From: Oegoconia quadripuncta
Lineage: Eukaryota > Arthropoda > Insecta > Lepidoptera > Autostichidae
NCBI GenBank assembly: GCA_949316235.1
Contig: OX438751.1
Location: 24,333,885 to 24,397,884, forward strand
Length of the DNA stretch: 64,000 bases
Direction: 5' to 3'
How positions within the stretch are numbered: the stretch's first letter is position 1; each line of letters opens with the position of its first letter. A program made the translations under genes and the position numbers. Below, one piece after another: positions 10,285 to 20,954 of the stretch. The notes beneath the pieces are model-generated. The model did not search any database, was not told where the DNA came from, and saw only the letters and a program-made list of their open reading frames with translations.

Positions 10285-10468
10285 TGCTAATAACATTGCT
10301 GCTTGGCGGCGGATGCAGATAAGATGGTGCTAGCTAACCAGACGGACATTTAAAATGCCCTACCACCAACCAAACCGAGTACTTAAATATGTACCCCGCT
10401 GGGTATGGAACCCGCGACCTCCGAATCGTAACCCAATGTTGTTTACATTGAGCCACGGAGGTGGTTAA
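10284..10468 (-). mobile_element. SINE A, inverted partial copy
   Basis: Reads from CAATGCTAATAACATTGCTG to GAGCCACGGAGGTGG, the inverse of the first ~180 bp of SINE A including its tRNA-like head. It abuts the plus-strand copy with no spacer, so the two can fold on each other. Confidence 0.85.
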
Positions 10469-10675
10469 AGTCTATGAAGCGGTCTATGACGTCATCCCAC
10501 TGGATAATAATAGTTATTGTCTACCCACCTTCAATCGCTTATATTGAAATGACAGGATGCAAGTGATGGATCCCCTTTGTTGACAATGTTTGCATCAACT
10601 ATATTGCTTCTCGTACCTCCATTTAGATAAGTAGGTACCTACATCAAAATGTGTCTTAGTGTCATTCGCTGATAC

Positions 10676-10900
10676 TCGACGACTTGTTAGGTGTAGTGGT
10701 TAGAAACTCTGACTGCTATACCAAAAGGTCGCAGGTTCGAATCCCGCTAGGGGCATATGTTTGTATGATGAATACAGATAATTATATTCCCAAAGTTATA
10801 GATGTTTTTCATTTATATACGAGTATGTATGCATTTATTTACAAATTTATTTACAAATATATTTGTGTAGTTTATCAACCATTTGGTATCCATAATATTG
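10676..10900 (+). mobile_element. SINE B copy
   Basis: tRNA-like head with GGTGTAGTGGTTAG (A box) and GGTTCGAATCCCGCTAGGGG (B box), then ATGTTTGTATGATGAATAC and TATCAACCATTTGGTATCC. The distal body with the ACTAGATGGCGCTG motif is missing. Confidence 0.8.
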
Positions 10901-10939
10901 GGTCTTTACCTTTGAAATTGAAGCATTTTTGCTTCGTTA

Positions 10940-11530
10940 ATCATATCATCATTTTCCTGCCCTTATCCCACTCTAAGTGGGGTCGGCACAACATGTCATC
11001 CTCTTCCACTCTCCTCTATCAGCCGTCATCTCCGTACTCACCCCTTTCACATACATATCATTCCTCACGCAATCTACCCACACCTTCTTTGGTCTTCCTC
11101 TACCTCTGTATCCCTCCACATTCATACTTAACACTCGTCTTGTTACGTGCCCTTCATCCCTCCTCATAATGTGCCCAAACCATGCTAACCTATTACTCCT
11201 CAGCTTTTCTGTTATTGGCGCCACTTTTAGACTTCCTCTGATATACTCATTCCTGATCTTATCCATTCTAGTCACACCACACATCCATCTTAGCATTCTC
11301 ATCTCTGCCACATGCATTCTACTTTCATCAGTTTCTTTCATTGCCCAACATTCAGATCCGTACATGGTGACAGGTCTTATGATGGTTTTATAAATTTTGC
11401 CCTTGAGTTTCAGGGGCATTCGTGGGTCACATGTAGTCCCAGAAACCTGTCGCCATTTCATCCATCCTGCATTTATTCTGTTCCTCACATCCTGGTCATC
11501 ATATGTAGATACCAATTCCTGCGATTTTTA
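10940..11530 (-). pseudogene. RTE-type LINE C-terminus
   Basis: An uninterrupted minus frame (11515-10973, about 180 codons) ends an RTE-clade reverse transcriptase: MYGSECWAMKETDE, MRMLRWMCGVTRMDKIRNEY, RLAWFGHIMRRDE and GRGRPKKVW, the usual order downstream of the RT thumb. Upstream RT and endonuclease parts are absent (5' truncation). The 3' end is short and ATGATG-rich at about 10940-10955, as in RTE elements. The open frame suggests a fairly recent copy. Confidence 0.8.
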
Positions 11531-11534
11531 AAGC

Positions 11535-12440
11535 TATATCCAAATTTGTTTTTTATTTGGAAAATGGAATATTATTTTAAGGTTTCACATGAAATATTTT
11601 TTAATTTCTGGACTAAATCACATAATAAAAAAAAATTTGAACAGAGCTCTTTTCATGTGCTTCCCATAATCATTTCTTAGATTCGCTGAAACTTATATAA
11701 AGCGGTTACTTTTGAAAATTAACGCTGCCTGTACTTAACTTAATGTTATCCAATAATACACACAAAGTTTAGCTAAATTTGGATTTGCCGTTCCCAAAAA
11801 AAAACAGAAATGTTTGTATGGAGAAAACAGTCTTAATGAAATTCTTCATACAAAACGCCAATTTCATAGGACCTTAATACAAGTCTATTTGCTTAGTGTG
11901 AAACTAGATGACGCTCTGTGTATGTGCAATACATATTTATTTATGCCAAAAATTTATATCTATTATTTATATCTACCTATTTATATTTTTGTTAGTTAAA
12001 GATTGTGGTTAAACACGTCTCCAGTCGTTCATAAAAAAATGCCGAGATTTCTATATTTGTCCTCACTAAGGCACTTAATAAATGACTGATTTGATTAACT
12101 GGGGCATCTCTATTAATATAACTGAAGTATTCGACAATTTGTATCACAAGTATTAAACAAAATCGCATTATTCACCATCAAACAGCAATAAATGCCATAG
12201 TTTGATGCTATGGCACGCTCCTGATAATCTTCCGATGAAATGCTTGTTCAGATGTTCACAGCTTACATAAGAATGTACAAAACAGAAATCGGAGGATGCC
12301 AGAAGGGTATACAAAATGGTAGAGCTATGTATTAGAGATAGGAATATAATGATTTACATAGGTAACTAGGTACTACTTTGAATTCAATGATGAGGGTAGA
12401 ATATTCAGCATTTGAATAAACCCTCTTAAAAATAAATAAG
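11535..12440. other. Mostly unassigned; SINE B scrap
   Basis: Positions 11886-11945 (TTGCTTAGTGTGAAACTAGA, TGACGCTCTGTGTATGTGC) are the 3' body of SINE B. The rest is AT-rich with no recognisable gene. Confidence 0.4.
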
Positions 12441-12689
12441 ATTAAAAAAAAAGAGAAAAAAAAATAAAATAAAATTAATAATACGTTTATTTTGAGTTTC
12501 TTTTTAGAGTTACAATTTCACACACTTCTACTAAACTATAAATAGTTTATGAGCAGAAAATATACTCCTTTGATCTTAATAATCTTACAATGTTAACTGT
12601 AACGCTTTATTTAAACTTTTATGAGTTTCACAGTATAACCAGTAAGCATGGTAAATGGCACATAAACATTATGTGTTTCATATATATTT

Positions 12690-13312
12690 CAGTTCAAAGA
12701 TTCTTTATTTCTCACAAAGACAGCAGTCACTTACATGAGAAAAATGGTAAATAATGGTAGGTATCTAAATTATATCGTTCGCACTCGCACTACACAAAAT
12801 CACTAAGTAGGTATCTGTTTCGCACTATCTACACAAAGCGGAATATCCAAAATTAGAGAGTAAACATTTCACATTAATATCTATGTTATTTTGCAATTTA
12901 CCAATACGTGTAGAAATATTTTTTTTTTGTATTGGTTGTATGAAGTTATTTTTTTAATATCTGAGGGTAAATTGTTAAAAAGCTGTGCTCCTTCGTAAGT
13001 AAACATGCGCTTGCCATAATTCGTTCGAATCTTGGGTAATACAATGTAGCTAGCTCGCCTTGTGGAGCGTTTAGATACTTGTTTGGTTTGGGTAAGTACG
13101 ATTGATGTGTGAATGTGTTTGTTTAGTATTTTCCAAATAAGAATGCATGTGTTGTAAATGTAAAGTTGCTTAATATTCATAAGCTTAGTTTCTTCATATA
13201 TTTTACATGTAAGTAGGTGTTAAGTAAGGATAATGGAAAATCATTTTAATTATTTTATTCTGTATTATTTGTAGTTCTGTCAGTTTGGTTTTACATGCAC
13301 TGCCCCAAATTT
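12690..13312 (-). pseudogene. LINE RT C-terminus, frameshifted
   Basis: Minus-strand translation gives EIWGSACKTKLTELQIIQNK (near 13310-13250) and, in another frame, MNIKQLYIYNTCILIWKILN through RTNYGKRMFTYEGAQLFNNL (13180-12881). This order (thumb, then a 'YG..S' and 'LFN.LP' end) is typical of CR1/Rex1-like LINEs. At least one frameshift and stops separate the parts. The 3' end at 12697-12715 is TTCTTTATTTCTC. Confidence 0.6.
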
Positions 13313-13600
13313 CTACTAGATATATAATATTTACAAGATGATTTGTAAAATTTTTCTAACAGGAACTTTTTTATTTTAGTCTTAAATGATTTAGGCAGAG
13401 TGTCACTTATATATCTTGAGAAAAACTGTTAAATATTTTGGGCACTAGAAATTTTCTGGTTCTTTGGCCATAATAGTTGTTAATCTTAGGTACAATAAAT
13501 ATTCCATTTTCTATTTTTCTCTTTAGCTTTGTATAAGTTACTCGTTGCTTAAACTTATCACTTGAAAATTGTTCTAACGCAATTAACCACACCACTCTTA
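13312..13600 (-). pseudogene. Second LINE C-terminal fragment
   Basis: Minus frame 13595-13407 includes NGIFIVPKINNYYGQRTRKF and LVPKIFNSFSQDI; a frameshift then leads to DTLPKSFKTKIKKFLLEKFY. It is the same kind of C-terminus as its neighbour at 12881-13180 but a distinct element, placed head to tail. Confidence 0.55.
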
Positions 13601-13657
13601 TTTATGAATTGGCAGCATCTTGCAGTGTATAAACAGTTTATCATAATTATTTTTACA

Positions 13658-13775
13658 TTGTTTATATGTTTATCCGTTAACTAGTATCCATAGTACAAGC
13701 TTTGCTTAGTTTGGGACTAGATGATTGGTGTAAGTGTCCGAAATATTTATTATTATTATTATTATTATTATTGTT
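13658..13775 (+). mobile_element. SINE C 3' half, (ATT) tail
   Basis: TCCGTTAACTAGTATCCATA through GATTGGTGTAAGTGTCCGAA, ending in about nine ATT units. The tRNA-like head is absent. The microsatellite tail is the element's own 3' end. Confidence 0.7.
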
Positions 13776-13981
13776 GTTTTATCTTTTTGCCTACCAACAT
13801 TTTCATGAAGCGTATTTGAAGTTGTTTTATTTTATCTAGATAGGTTTAATTTTTAGAGAAATTAATGATCACGTAATCGATTTTTGATATTCGACACTTA
13901 CATAATTTGCTCGCAACTCAGAAAAAGTTAAAAGTTAAAAGCTAGTAAAAAAGAATTATAATCCCGGACTATATACGGTTA

Positions 13982-14292
13982 GACGCCTCCGTGGCTTAAT
14001 GTAACATAGGTTTACGAAGCGCGAAAAGGTCGCGGGTTCGATCCCCAGCGTACATGTAGTATTTGGTTTGGTTGGCGTTAGGGCATTTTAAATGTCTGTC
14101 TGGCTAGCTACCACTCTCTCATATAAGTCTGCCGCCAAACATTATTGTTATGTTCCGGTTGTCACAGATAAGATAGCCAGTCACAGATTTGTATAGACAG
14201 TCCCCCAAAATGACATGGGGTTTTCGGGTCAGTACACTTTCACTGTTGGCCTGATCTTTACTTAACTTAAAGTGTGATTGAATTCAAGGGAG
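13982..14292 (+). mobile_element. SINE A, diverged copy
   Basis: Complete but with many differences (GACGCCTCCGTGGCTTAATG, AAAATGACATGGGGTTTTCG). The B box GGTTCGATCCCC is intact. Probably an older insertion than the other SINE A copies. Confidence 0.8.
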
Positions 14293-14302
14293 TGCGAGTT
14301 TG

Positions 14303-14652
14303 ACGACCTGTTTGGCGTAGTGGTTAGAAACTCTGACCACTATACCTAAAGGTCGCGGGTTCGAATCCCGCTAGGGGCATTATGTTTGTGTGGTGAATAC
14401 GGACATGTGTACCCGAGTTATGGATGTTTTCATTTATAATAAGTATTTATTTACAAAAAAAAAAGCAATCAATCAATCAATCAAGTACACTTTATTGCAC
14501 AAAATTCTACAATACACTTCTTAAATATAGCTTGTATTTATGTAGTATATCAACCATCTGGTATCCACAACAGAAGCCTATAGTTGCTTAAAGTGGAACT
14601 AGATGGCATTGTGTGTATGTCCAAGGATATTTATTTATTTATAATATTAAAA
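14303..14652 (+). mobile_element. SINE B split by a LINE end
   Basis: Full SINE B: A box (GGCGTAGTGGTTAG), B box (GGTTCGAATCCCGCTAGGGG) and distal body (GGAACTAGATGGCATTGTGT) with ATTTATTT end. The body is interrupted at 14464-14533, after which it resumes at TGTATTTATGTAGTATATCA. Confidence 0.85.
14464..14533 (-). mobile_element. LINE 3' tip nested in SINE B
   Basis: GCAATCAATCAATCAATCAAG tail followed by TACACTTTATTGCACAAAAT and about 35 further bases; the same kind of end (CAATCAAT ... ATCATTTATTGTGA) lies at 47068. It is absent from the other SINE B copies, so it inserted after the SINE. Confidence 0.75.
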
Positions 14653-14811
14653 AAAAAACCTGAATTCCATTGTGTGAATTATAGCATCACGCACATAAAA
14701 ATATGCAACCATGATAAAATACTTATCGGCACAAACAGATAGACAGGGGTGGTGAAAATGTCGATGCGACAGAAAATGGGATCAAGGGAAAACAAGGACT
14801 TTTTAACTCAC

Positions 14812-15110
14812 GCGTGGATCCGAATCTTCGATAGCTGCGTTTCCCTAGATCTGCGGCTGGTTTCCAAAGCTAACACCAAGTTTGTGACACTCGTAGACAC
14901 AGAGCAGCACTCCACACACAAATTTGGATAGTTTATATGGATTTTAATATTTTTCAAAAAGGACAACCGACGCGGCGCGTGTCGATCGTAGCGAGAGCGG
15001 TTTTTAGAAGGGAGCGAACGATTGAATGAACCGTCTGAATGAATTGCTTGAATGAGTGAGCTAGCTTTTCTACGATGCGCGCGCGATTGAATCTTCACCT
15101 TGTTTTCAGG
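14812..15110 (-). promoter_or_regulatory. Candidate promoter and first exon
   Basis: A CpG-rich island (GACGCGGCGCGTGTCGATCG, GATGCGCGCGCGATTG) stands out from AT-rich flanks. On the minus strand it carries three spaced ATTCATTC/TCATTCA runs, similar to insect initiator-like sequences, and ends at 14812 in CCACGC followed by the donor GTGAGTT (14811-14805). The stretch is open in one minus frame but has no convincing ATG, so a 5'UTR exon fits better than coding sequence. No TATA box was identified. An alternative is a GC-rich repeat end. Confidence 0.35.
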
Positions 15111-15119
15111 TAACGATAG

Positions 15120-15640
15120 GGAATTATAATAGATATATACATAAACTTGTGTATGTTTGTATTGCGTGTAATATGTATGATATAAATATGAATGGCGTTA
15201 ACAAGGGGAAAGTATAAAGTCAGGTAGATGTATACAAATAATTCAAATCCCTAAATCAGGATTTCTGGAATTACACAAATTCTCGTAAATCGCATCAAAA
15301 CATCAGATTTCGCCTATCTATGTAAGAACACCTTTCTAAATCCTTTAAGCCAACGCGGGGAGTTCTTATGAATCATTTTTGCTCTTTCGTTTTTACGACA
15401 GTCGTCATTGTTTTACCACGCGAACGCTCACAATTCGCCAAACGGAGTTCGACTTTATTGTCCAAGTGCGAGGGAAAAGTCAACAGTAATGAAATGGGCA
15501 GAATTAGATGTTTGTCCGCGGAAATATACTTTTCTGGGATTAGCGGGGCTCTGAAGTTAATACCGTGATGATCACGGTGGCTTTAAAATATACTCTTCGA
15601 AGTTTTTATCTTTTTCATTGAAATATTTTCGCAAATACAA
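15120..15640. other. Unassigned stretch
   Basis: No repeat family recognised. A plus-strand frame of 66 codons at 15368-15568 has no motif I know; 15400-15560 is GC-richer than the flanks. Confidence 0.25.
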
Positions 15641-15699
15641 TAGGGCCAACTTACTGGCCATTCTGAGTTCGTATTCTATATATATTTTTTCTTTTTTTC

Positions 15700-15935
15700 C
15701 TCACACATATAAATGTATGTGGGAACGCGCGTAACTGTGTTGTTTTTTATTTTGAAAACCTAAGGGGTTGCGCTGAAAACCAGCGCTGTCAATTGCCATA
15801 CGACATATTGGCAGCAAATGCTGACGCCCAATCCCATTTGCCACAAATAGATTTAATTATGCAAAATGTTATATCTATCGAAATTTTCTGTATTTGTTGG
15901 CAATAAATACTTTATCTTTCTTTCTTTCGATTTGA
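15700..15935 (+). mobile_element. LINE 3' end, (TTTC) tail
   Basis: GCTGAAAACCAGCGCTGTCA, then GCAATAAATACTTTATCTTT and CTTTCTTTC. The 'AATAAA then short repeat' layout matches the other LINE ends in this window. No coding part. Confidence 0.45.
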
Positions 15936-15993
15936 AACGTCGAACATCGATGATAGATTCATATGGCGCGGCATGGGCTCCCATATTCGTATA

Positions 15994-16075
15994 CAGGGTG
16001 AAGTTTAAATCGTGTAATTCCTGTTTACTTGTGACTATATGATCTACAAGTTATTTAAGTTACATTAACCTAAAT
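15994..16075 (+). mobile_element. MITE family 1 terminus
   Basis: TACAGGGTGAAGTTTAAATC, GTGTAATTCCTGTTTACTTG: the outer end of the family seen at 20652 and 51272 (CACCCTGTA on the other strand). Only the terminal ~70 bp remain, next to a SINE A. Confidence 0.5.
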
Positions 16076-16079
16076 AATT

Positions 16080-16408
16080 AACCGCCTCCGTGGCTCAATG
16101 TAAACAACATTGGTTTTACGATTCGGAGGTCGCGGGTTCGATCCCCAGCGGCGTACATGTTTAAGTACTCGGTTTGGTTGTTGGTAGGGCATTTTAAATA
16201 TCCGCCTGGATAGCTACCACCATCTTATCTAAATATGCCGCCAAGCAGCAATGTTAATAGCATTGTTATGTTCCGGTTGTCAGATATAAGATAGCCAGTC
16301 ACCCAAATGTGATGGGGGTTCCGGGTTAGTACGCTTCCACCTTCGACCTCATCTTCACTTAACATCAGGTGTGATTGAGGTACGAACCCGACGTGCATAA
16401 AAATAACA
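16080..16408 (+). mobile_element. SINE A, full length
   Basis: ACCGCCTCCGTGGCTCAATG head, GGTTCGATCCCCAGCG B box, complete body and GTGCATAAAAAT end. Several point differences from its relatives. Confidence 0.85.
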
Positions 16409-16920
16409 CTCCCGAGATTATGACGATACCAGCGACACCTCATTTATTAAGATCCGTCAAGCCATTAGGCTACAGGATGCGCCAAAGCAACGGGCATACA
16501 TACCTATTTACATGAAATAGGTATGTATATACTTCCGGCGCAGTCGGGTAAAATGCCGCGGACTGGTCACATTTTGACAACGGCGAAGCAAACGAAAGTT
16601 TATGAACTTAACATGGATATGATCAAAATCAGCCCCGATTTGTCTTGTTCCTTATCATTCATTTTAAATCCAATACCGTCGTGTCAAACAAATCAAGCGG
16701 TACTCGAAGTCTGGAAGCTGGTGAAGTTGCGAGCGGTGCGCTGTAGACGCTCTCATGCCGCCAGGGTCGGCTTTGGAATGTATCAAATATAAAAAAAAAG
16801 AAGAAAGATATAAAAAAAACTTGCTGTTCATGTCTGCCGTGTTCGTGAAATCATAAAAATTAATTAAATTAAATAAATCTTTATTCGTTTATATCATTAG
16901 GTTGACATATTTGTAATATT

Positions 16921-17085
16921 TTCGAATTCATCGCACAACTGTACATTCGATCTTATGGCTTTCGCATATTTGTCTTTTCGATTAAATGGCCCATCGGTTA
17001 AATGGCGTTTCGTTCATATGGCACTTCGATTATCTGGCGTCGCACAAATGACTTTCGCTTATATGTCTTTCGAAATCGGGTCCTA
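16921..17085. repeat. ~16-nt quasi-periodic array
   Basis: About ten degenerate units, each opening with CG and carrying an ATGG-like core, follow each other at 14-16 nt (for example CGATTAAATGGCCCAT, CGGTTAAATGGCGTTT, CGTTCATATGGCACTT). Units differ at many positions but keep the spacing, so this is not a simple microsatellite. The same spacing occurs in the foldback arms at 56486-56670. Confidence 0.75.
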
Positions 17086-17144
17086 AACACCTTCATTAGT
17101 AAATATTATAGTTAGTGTTAGTAACAATTGTGCTGAGATATAGG

Positions 17145-17560
17145 TTAGTATATTGTTAGTGTTTGTTTATTTGGACCTTTAACCGTCGCCACACAGCATC
17201 TCTGGAAGGAGCAGTCAGATCTATCAGCGATCATTTTCAGAATGCTGTTGTCACTACCATGCAAGCGCTTCAGCAAAGAGGCCGCTTTTTTCCGCATGAT
17301 ACCGTGGAAACCGTCTGTGCGAGTCTCGGCGAACATTCCCGACGCGCTACAGGGCCATGGCAGTCCCAACAACATCCTGAAAGATTATAGAACTTAACAC
17401 GCAGGACGTTGTAAGCTCGGCGCGTGTATGACACCCATAGGCCGCTCGTGTAGAAGAATTGGCAGAGCGATTTAAAAACTATTACCTTGAATTCTGTAGT
17501 ACAACGAGCGAACCTACAGCCAAGCATATTATTCCTTACTGCCAAAGCCCTGCGCTCTCT
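17145..17560 (-). pseudogene. LINE RT C-terminus, frameshifted
   Basis: Two overlapping minus frames give the conserved end of a non-LTR reverse transcriptase: FARCTTEFKVIVFKSLCQFF and WVSYTRRAYNVLRVKFYN (frame to 17270), then LLGLPWPCSASGMFAETRTD and NSILKMIADRSDC (frame to 17145). The frame switch shows it is not functional. SINE A follows at 17580. Confidence 0.7.
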
Positions 17561-17579
17561 CTCAATATCTTCGCCGTGC

Positions 17580-17863
17580 CTTAGGTTAAGTGAAGATGAG
17601 GTCGAAGGTGGAAGCGCACTGACCCGGAAACCCCAACACTTTTGGGGGACTGGTTATCTTATCTCTGACAACACGGAACACAACAATGTTGCTGTTTGGC
17701 GGCAGATTTAGATACGATGGTGGTAGCTAGCCAGGCGGACATTTAAAATGGCCTACCACTAACCAAACTGAGTACTTAAACATGTACCCCGCTGGGGATC
17801 GAACCCGCGACCTCCGAATCGTAAATCCAATGTTGTTTAAATTGAGCCACCGAGGCGGTTAAA
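17580..17863 (-). mobile_element. SINE A, minus orientation
   Basis: From GTGAAGATGAGGTCGAAGGT through GATCGAACCCGCGACCTCCG (B box) to GAGCCACCGAGGCGG. The 3' tail region is truncated. Confidence 0.85.
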
Positions 17864-18121
17864 CTATTTACAATGTTTAGTGCTACGGCTGGTGCTTGGG
17901 CGCCTTAAATATAAGAAGCTCACTCTTCCTCGCATTGTATTTTCAGCCGTGTTCCTCCGCATAAGCCTCACAGGTGGATAACAATTTTCTCAACCCACCT
18001 ATCGATGGACTGAGAAGCACCATATCGTCTGCATAGCTTATATTGTTGACAGACTTGTTGTCAATGTGGCAGCCGACATGTGTGCTGCAATAAACCGTTC
18101 TAAAGATTGTGATGACCATAA

Positions 18122-18675
18122 CCCTTAATTTCTCGCGCGGGGTTCATTTGGACCTCAGTGTAGATTCAAAGTTGTGTTATTCCTCGAATTACGCAATTAT
18201 CTTCTCTACGCACCTAGTAGGTTCCTAAAACGCTCATTAATTCACTTCCATGAGTGTATCGGTTTTGCTTTGTTTTGTCTGAGCGAGAACTTCCGTTACT
18301 ATTTTGGAGGTAATTTTTATTAAACCATTGCAAATACGTAATATGAAGGAAGTATGGAAATTGAAGACCCCAATCTTCTACGACACCCTCTTTATCAATT
18401 ATCAAATACAGATACATCTTTTGTCCAAGATCTATAGACGTGAAAATGAAATTACAATGCGCTACTCTTGTAATAACCATTTGACTATGCTATGTATAGA
18501 TTGTCTACAAAAAAAAATCCTAAATTGTAGCGTGTGACGTTAATTTATTGATCATTTTAAGTCCTACAGACGCAAAGTTTCTTTTTGATTTTACAGATTA
18601 CAAAAATAAACGATAGTTTTGTAGTACTACTAGCTTCACTTTGATTTTGGAAACGGGTCCCGTAAGAACCTCAGG
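18122..18675. repeat. Direct duplication, copy 1
   Basis: Matches 19438-19993 in order over most of its length (GGTTCATTTGGACC, CCTAAAACGCTCATTA, AAGATCTATAGACGTGAAAA, GTCCCGTAAGAACC), about 75-80% alike by eye. No protein motif recognised. It is either a dispersed repeat present twice or a local segmental duplication. Confidence 0.7.
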
Positions 18676-18699
18676 TTACACCTGAACTAACAACTTCAG

Positions 18700-18930
18700 G
18701 TTTAAATTGCCCCTAGTAATGTCTGCGGTCGCCAAACACTACAGCATGCGTTATATCATTTCAACTCTCACTAAAGTTCCTAAAACCGCCTCTGCCAACT
18801 CACCACCACTTCTATTGAGAAGTTCCACCGTAGAATCCTCAACGCTGGCGGCCTCTCCACCCAAGTTTTCGGTGAATGGGTTTTGTTGGCGTTTTCCTTT
18901 GTTTACGATGCTTTAGAGAGGGGCGAAATT
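18700..18930 (-). other. Coding-like minus-strand stretch
   Basis: On the minus strand a frame reads NPFTENLGGEAASVEDSTVE and LLNRSGGELAEAVLGTLVRV before a TAA near 18751. The composition is protein-like and GC-richer than the flanks, but there is no recognised domain and no clear splice site. It could be a retroposed cDNA piece or part of an unknown repeat. Confidence 0.2.
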
Positions 18931-19437
18931 AATTTATAATACTGCGTAGTTCATTTGCTGCATCCTGTATACCTATTGTGTACTAAGTGCTTCTTGTCTA
19001 TGGTTCAACCGTAAATGGTGCTGAATAACCTGGTGGTTAGGTTTAATATGTATAGCAGCTTAAATCGGTACAGCTAAGTAGACTTCCATCAACTTATGTG
19101 AACATCACGTTCAAACTATGTCACTATTAAAGGTATGAAATTTTATACCTCTGTTATTTAAATCTGCGGCTCAGCAGTAATCTTGAAAGTATTTATGTTT
19201 TCCGGTGGATCGGTTTGGGTGCGATTTTTTTATATCAAAATAAACGAGTGGACAGATTAACCGATTTTCATTAAACACAGCTAAGATCCTGTCCCCTCAT
19301 TTAGTCTTTAATATAAAAAAACATACACTAATCCGACCACTCATTAATGAGATACGTCCGGACAGATATAGGACACATACATAAAAATAGAGCATTAGAT
19401 GTCACGCTCTTTACTATGTGTAACTATCCTAAGTTAA

Positions 19438-19993
19438 TCCTTAATTGCTCGTGCAGGGTTCATTTGGACCCCAATGCAGATTCGAGGTTGTGTCATTCCT
19501 CGCATATCACAACTATCTACTCTACGTGCCTAGTAGCTTCCTAAAACGCTCATTACATCAAATTCACATGCATGCGTATACCAGGGTTGCTTTGTTGTGT
19601 CTGGAGAGTGCGTCTGGAATTCAAACGGACCCCGTGCGAGCACTTCCGTGACTTTGCTGAAGGTGAGATTTTTTAAGCGAAATAAGGAAATTGAAAGACC
19701 CCAATCTTATAGGATACCTTCTTTATCAATTTTACAAAGACTGATACATCTTTTGTCTAAGATCTATAGACGTGAAAATGAAGTCGTAATGACCATTGCA
19801 TTTTTGACTACGCTATGTGCTGATTGTCTACAAAAAATATAGTTTCTAAATTGTAACGTATGACGTTAACTTATTGATAATTTTAAATCCTATAGATGCT
19901 AAGTGCTTATGATTTTGTTGATTTTACAGATTCCGAAATAAAAAAACACATTTTGTTGTACAAGTAGAAAATGGAGTCCGTAAGAACCCCACG
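19438..19993. repeat. Direct duplication, copy 2
   Basis: Partner of 18122-18675, about 1.3 kb away in the same orientation. It carries a short extra segment (GGAATTCAAACGGACCCCGT) and several small indels, so the duplication is not recent. Confidence 0.7.
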
Positions 19994-20461
19994 CGTGCAT
20001 ATATGCAAATTTTTAGACGCGACCAATTAAGGGTTAAACTAGACATTATAATATTGGACTTTATAGATAAATTTATAAAATAAAACACAGTTGATACTTC
20101 CAAGACAACCTTTAATCTCGTCCAAAATAAATAAGTCAACAGCTGGCGAACTCTTTGAGTTAAATTTCAACTTTATAGTAACAAATCACCTTTTACTTAA
20201 ATTAATTTATCTAATATTAAACTACTATGTTCACAAATCAGTCGGTTAATGTGAAACCATATGTGATATAGTAACGATACGTCATCGTTTCTTTCCAGAT
20301 ATGTGCGTAATGATATTTGTTTAAATTGTTTAAACATACCGATGTGTTTACCTACAAACAAATTGTAGTTTGTGAAGTGATTCCCAAAATAAAACACGAA
20401 CTATCACTGCTGTAAATTTAAGGGGGTACGGGACGGTATAGTGCTGCCAATCAACTTAATA

Positions 20462-20640
20462 TTTTTTTTATGCACAACGGGTTCGTACTTGACCTCAATC
20501 ACACCTGATGTTAAGTGAAGATGAAGTCGAAGGTGGAAGCGTACTGACCCGAAAACCCCAAACACATTTGGGGGACTGGCTATCCTATATCTGACAACCG
20601 GAACACGACAATCCTATTAACATTGCTGCTCGGCGTATTC
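20462..20640 (-). mobile_element. SINE A, partial
   Basis: TTATGCACAACGGGTTCGTA to AACATTGCTGCTCGGCG: tail and distal body only; the head half is replaced by a MITE 1 piece starting about 20652. Confidence 0.8.
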
Positions 20641-20651
20641 ATAAAAAAAAT

Positions 20652-20800
20652 ACGGGGTGAAATTTAATTCGTGTAATTCCTGTTTACTGGTGACTTCACT
20701 CCCGATTACGAATAACTATCCTCAACGACCGTAGCCGAATTCGAACAAAACATTTTCGATTACCCATACACAGTAAACCATTCTGAAACCATATTTAGTA
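20652..20800 (+). mobile_element. MITE family 1 fragment
   Basis: GGGGTGAAATTTAATTCGTG, AGCCGAATTCGAACAAAACA and CCATTCTGAAACCAT, the same series as in 3750-4325 and 50255-51272. Confidence 0.55.
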
Positions 20801-20801
20801 T

Positions 20802-20935
20802 GGACCGTCCACTGCTGGACATAGGCCTCCCCCATAAATTTCCATAGCGTCCGGTTGGAAGCGGCCTGTTCCCGCGAGCTTCACCAGATCATTCCTACGT
20901 TGAGCTTGCGGTGGTCTGGTAGTTTGTTCTGTCCA
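20802..20935 (+). repeat. Dispersed 'GGACATAGGCC' repeat
   Basis: GGACCGTCCACTGCTGGACA, then TAGGCCTCCCCCAT and GGTTGGAAGCGGCCTG, a very common lepidopteran dispersed repeat. Other pieces lie at 53413, 56405/57712 and 59035. Confidence 0.6.
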
Positions 20936-20954
20936 ACATATTTCTTATCTACAT

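Noticed and set aside
10977..11393. Plus-strand frame of 138 codons
   Set aside because: Antisense shadow of the RTE-type protein on the minus strand, whose motifs are clear.
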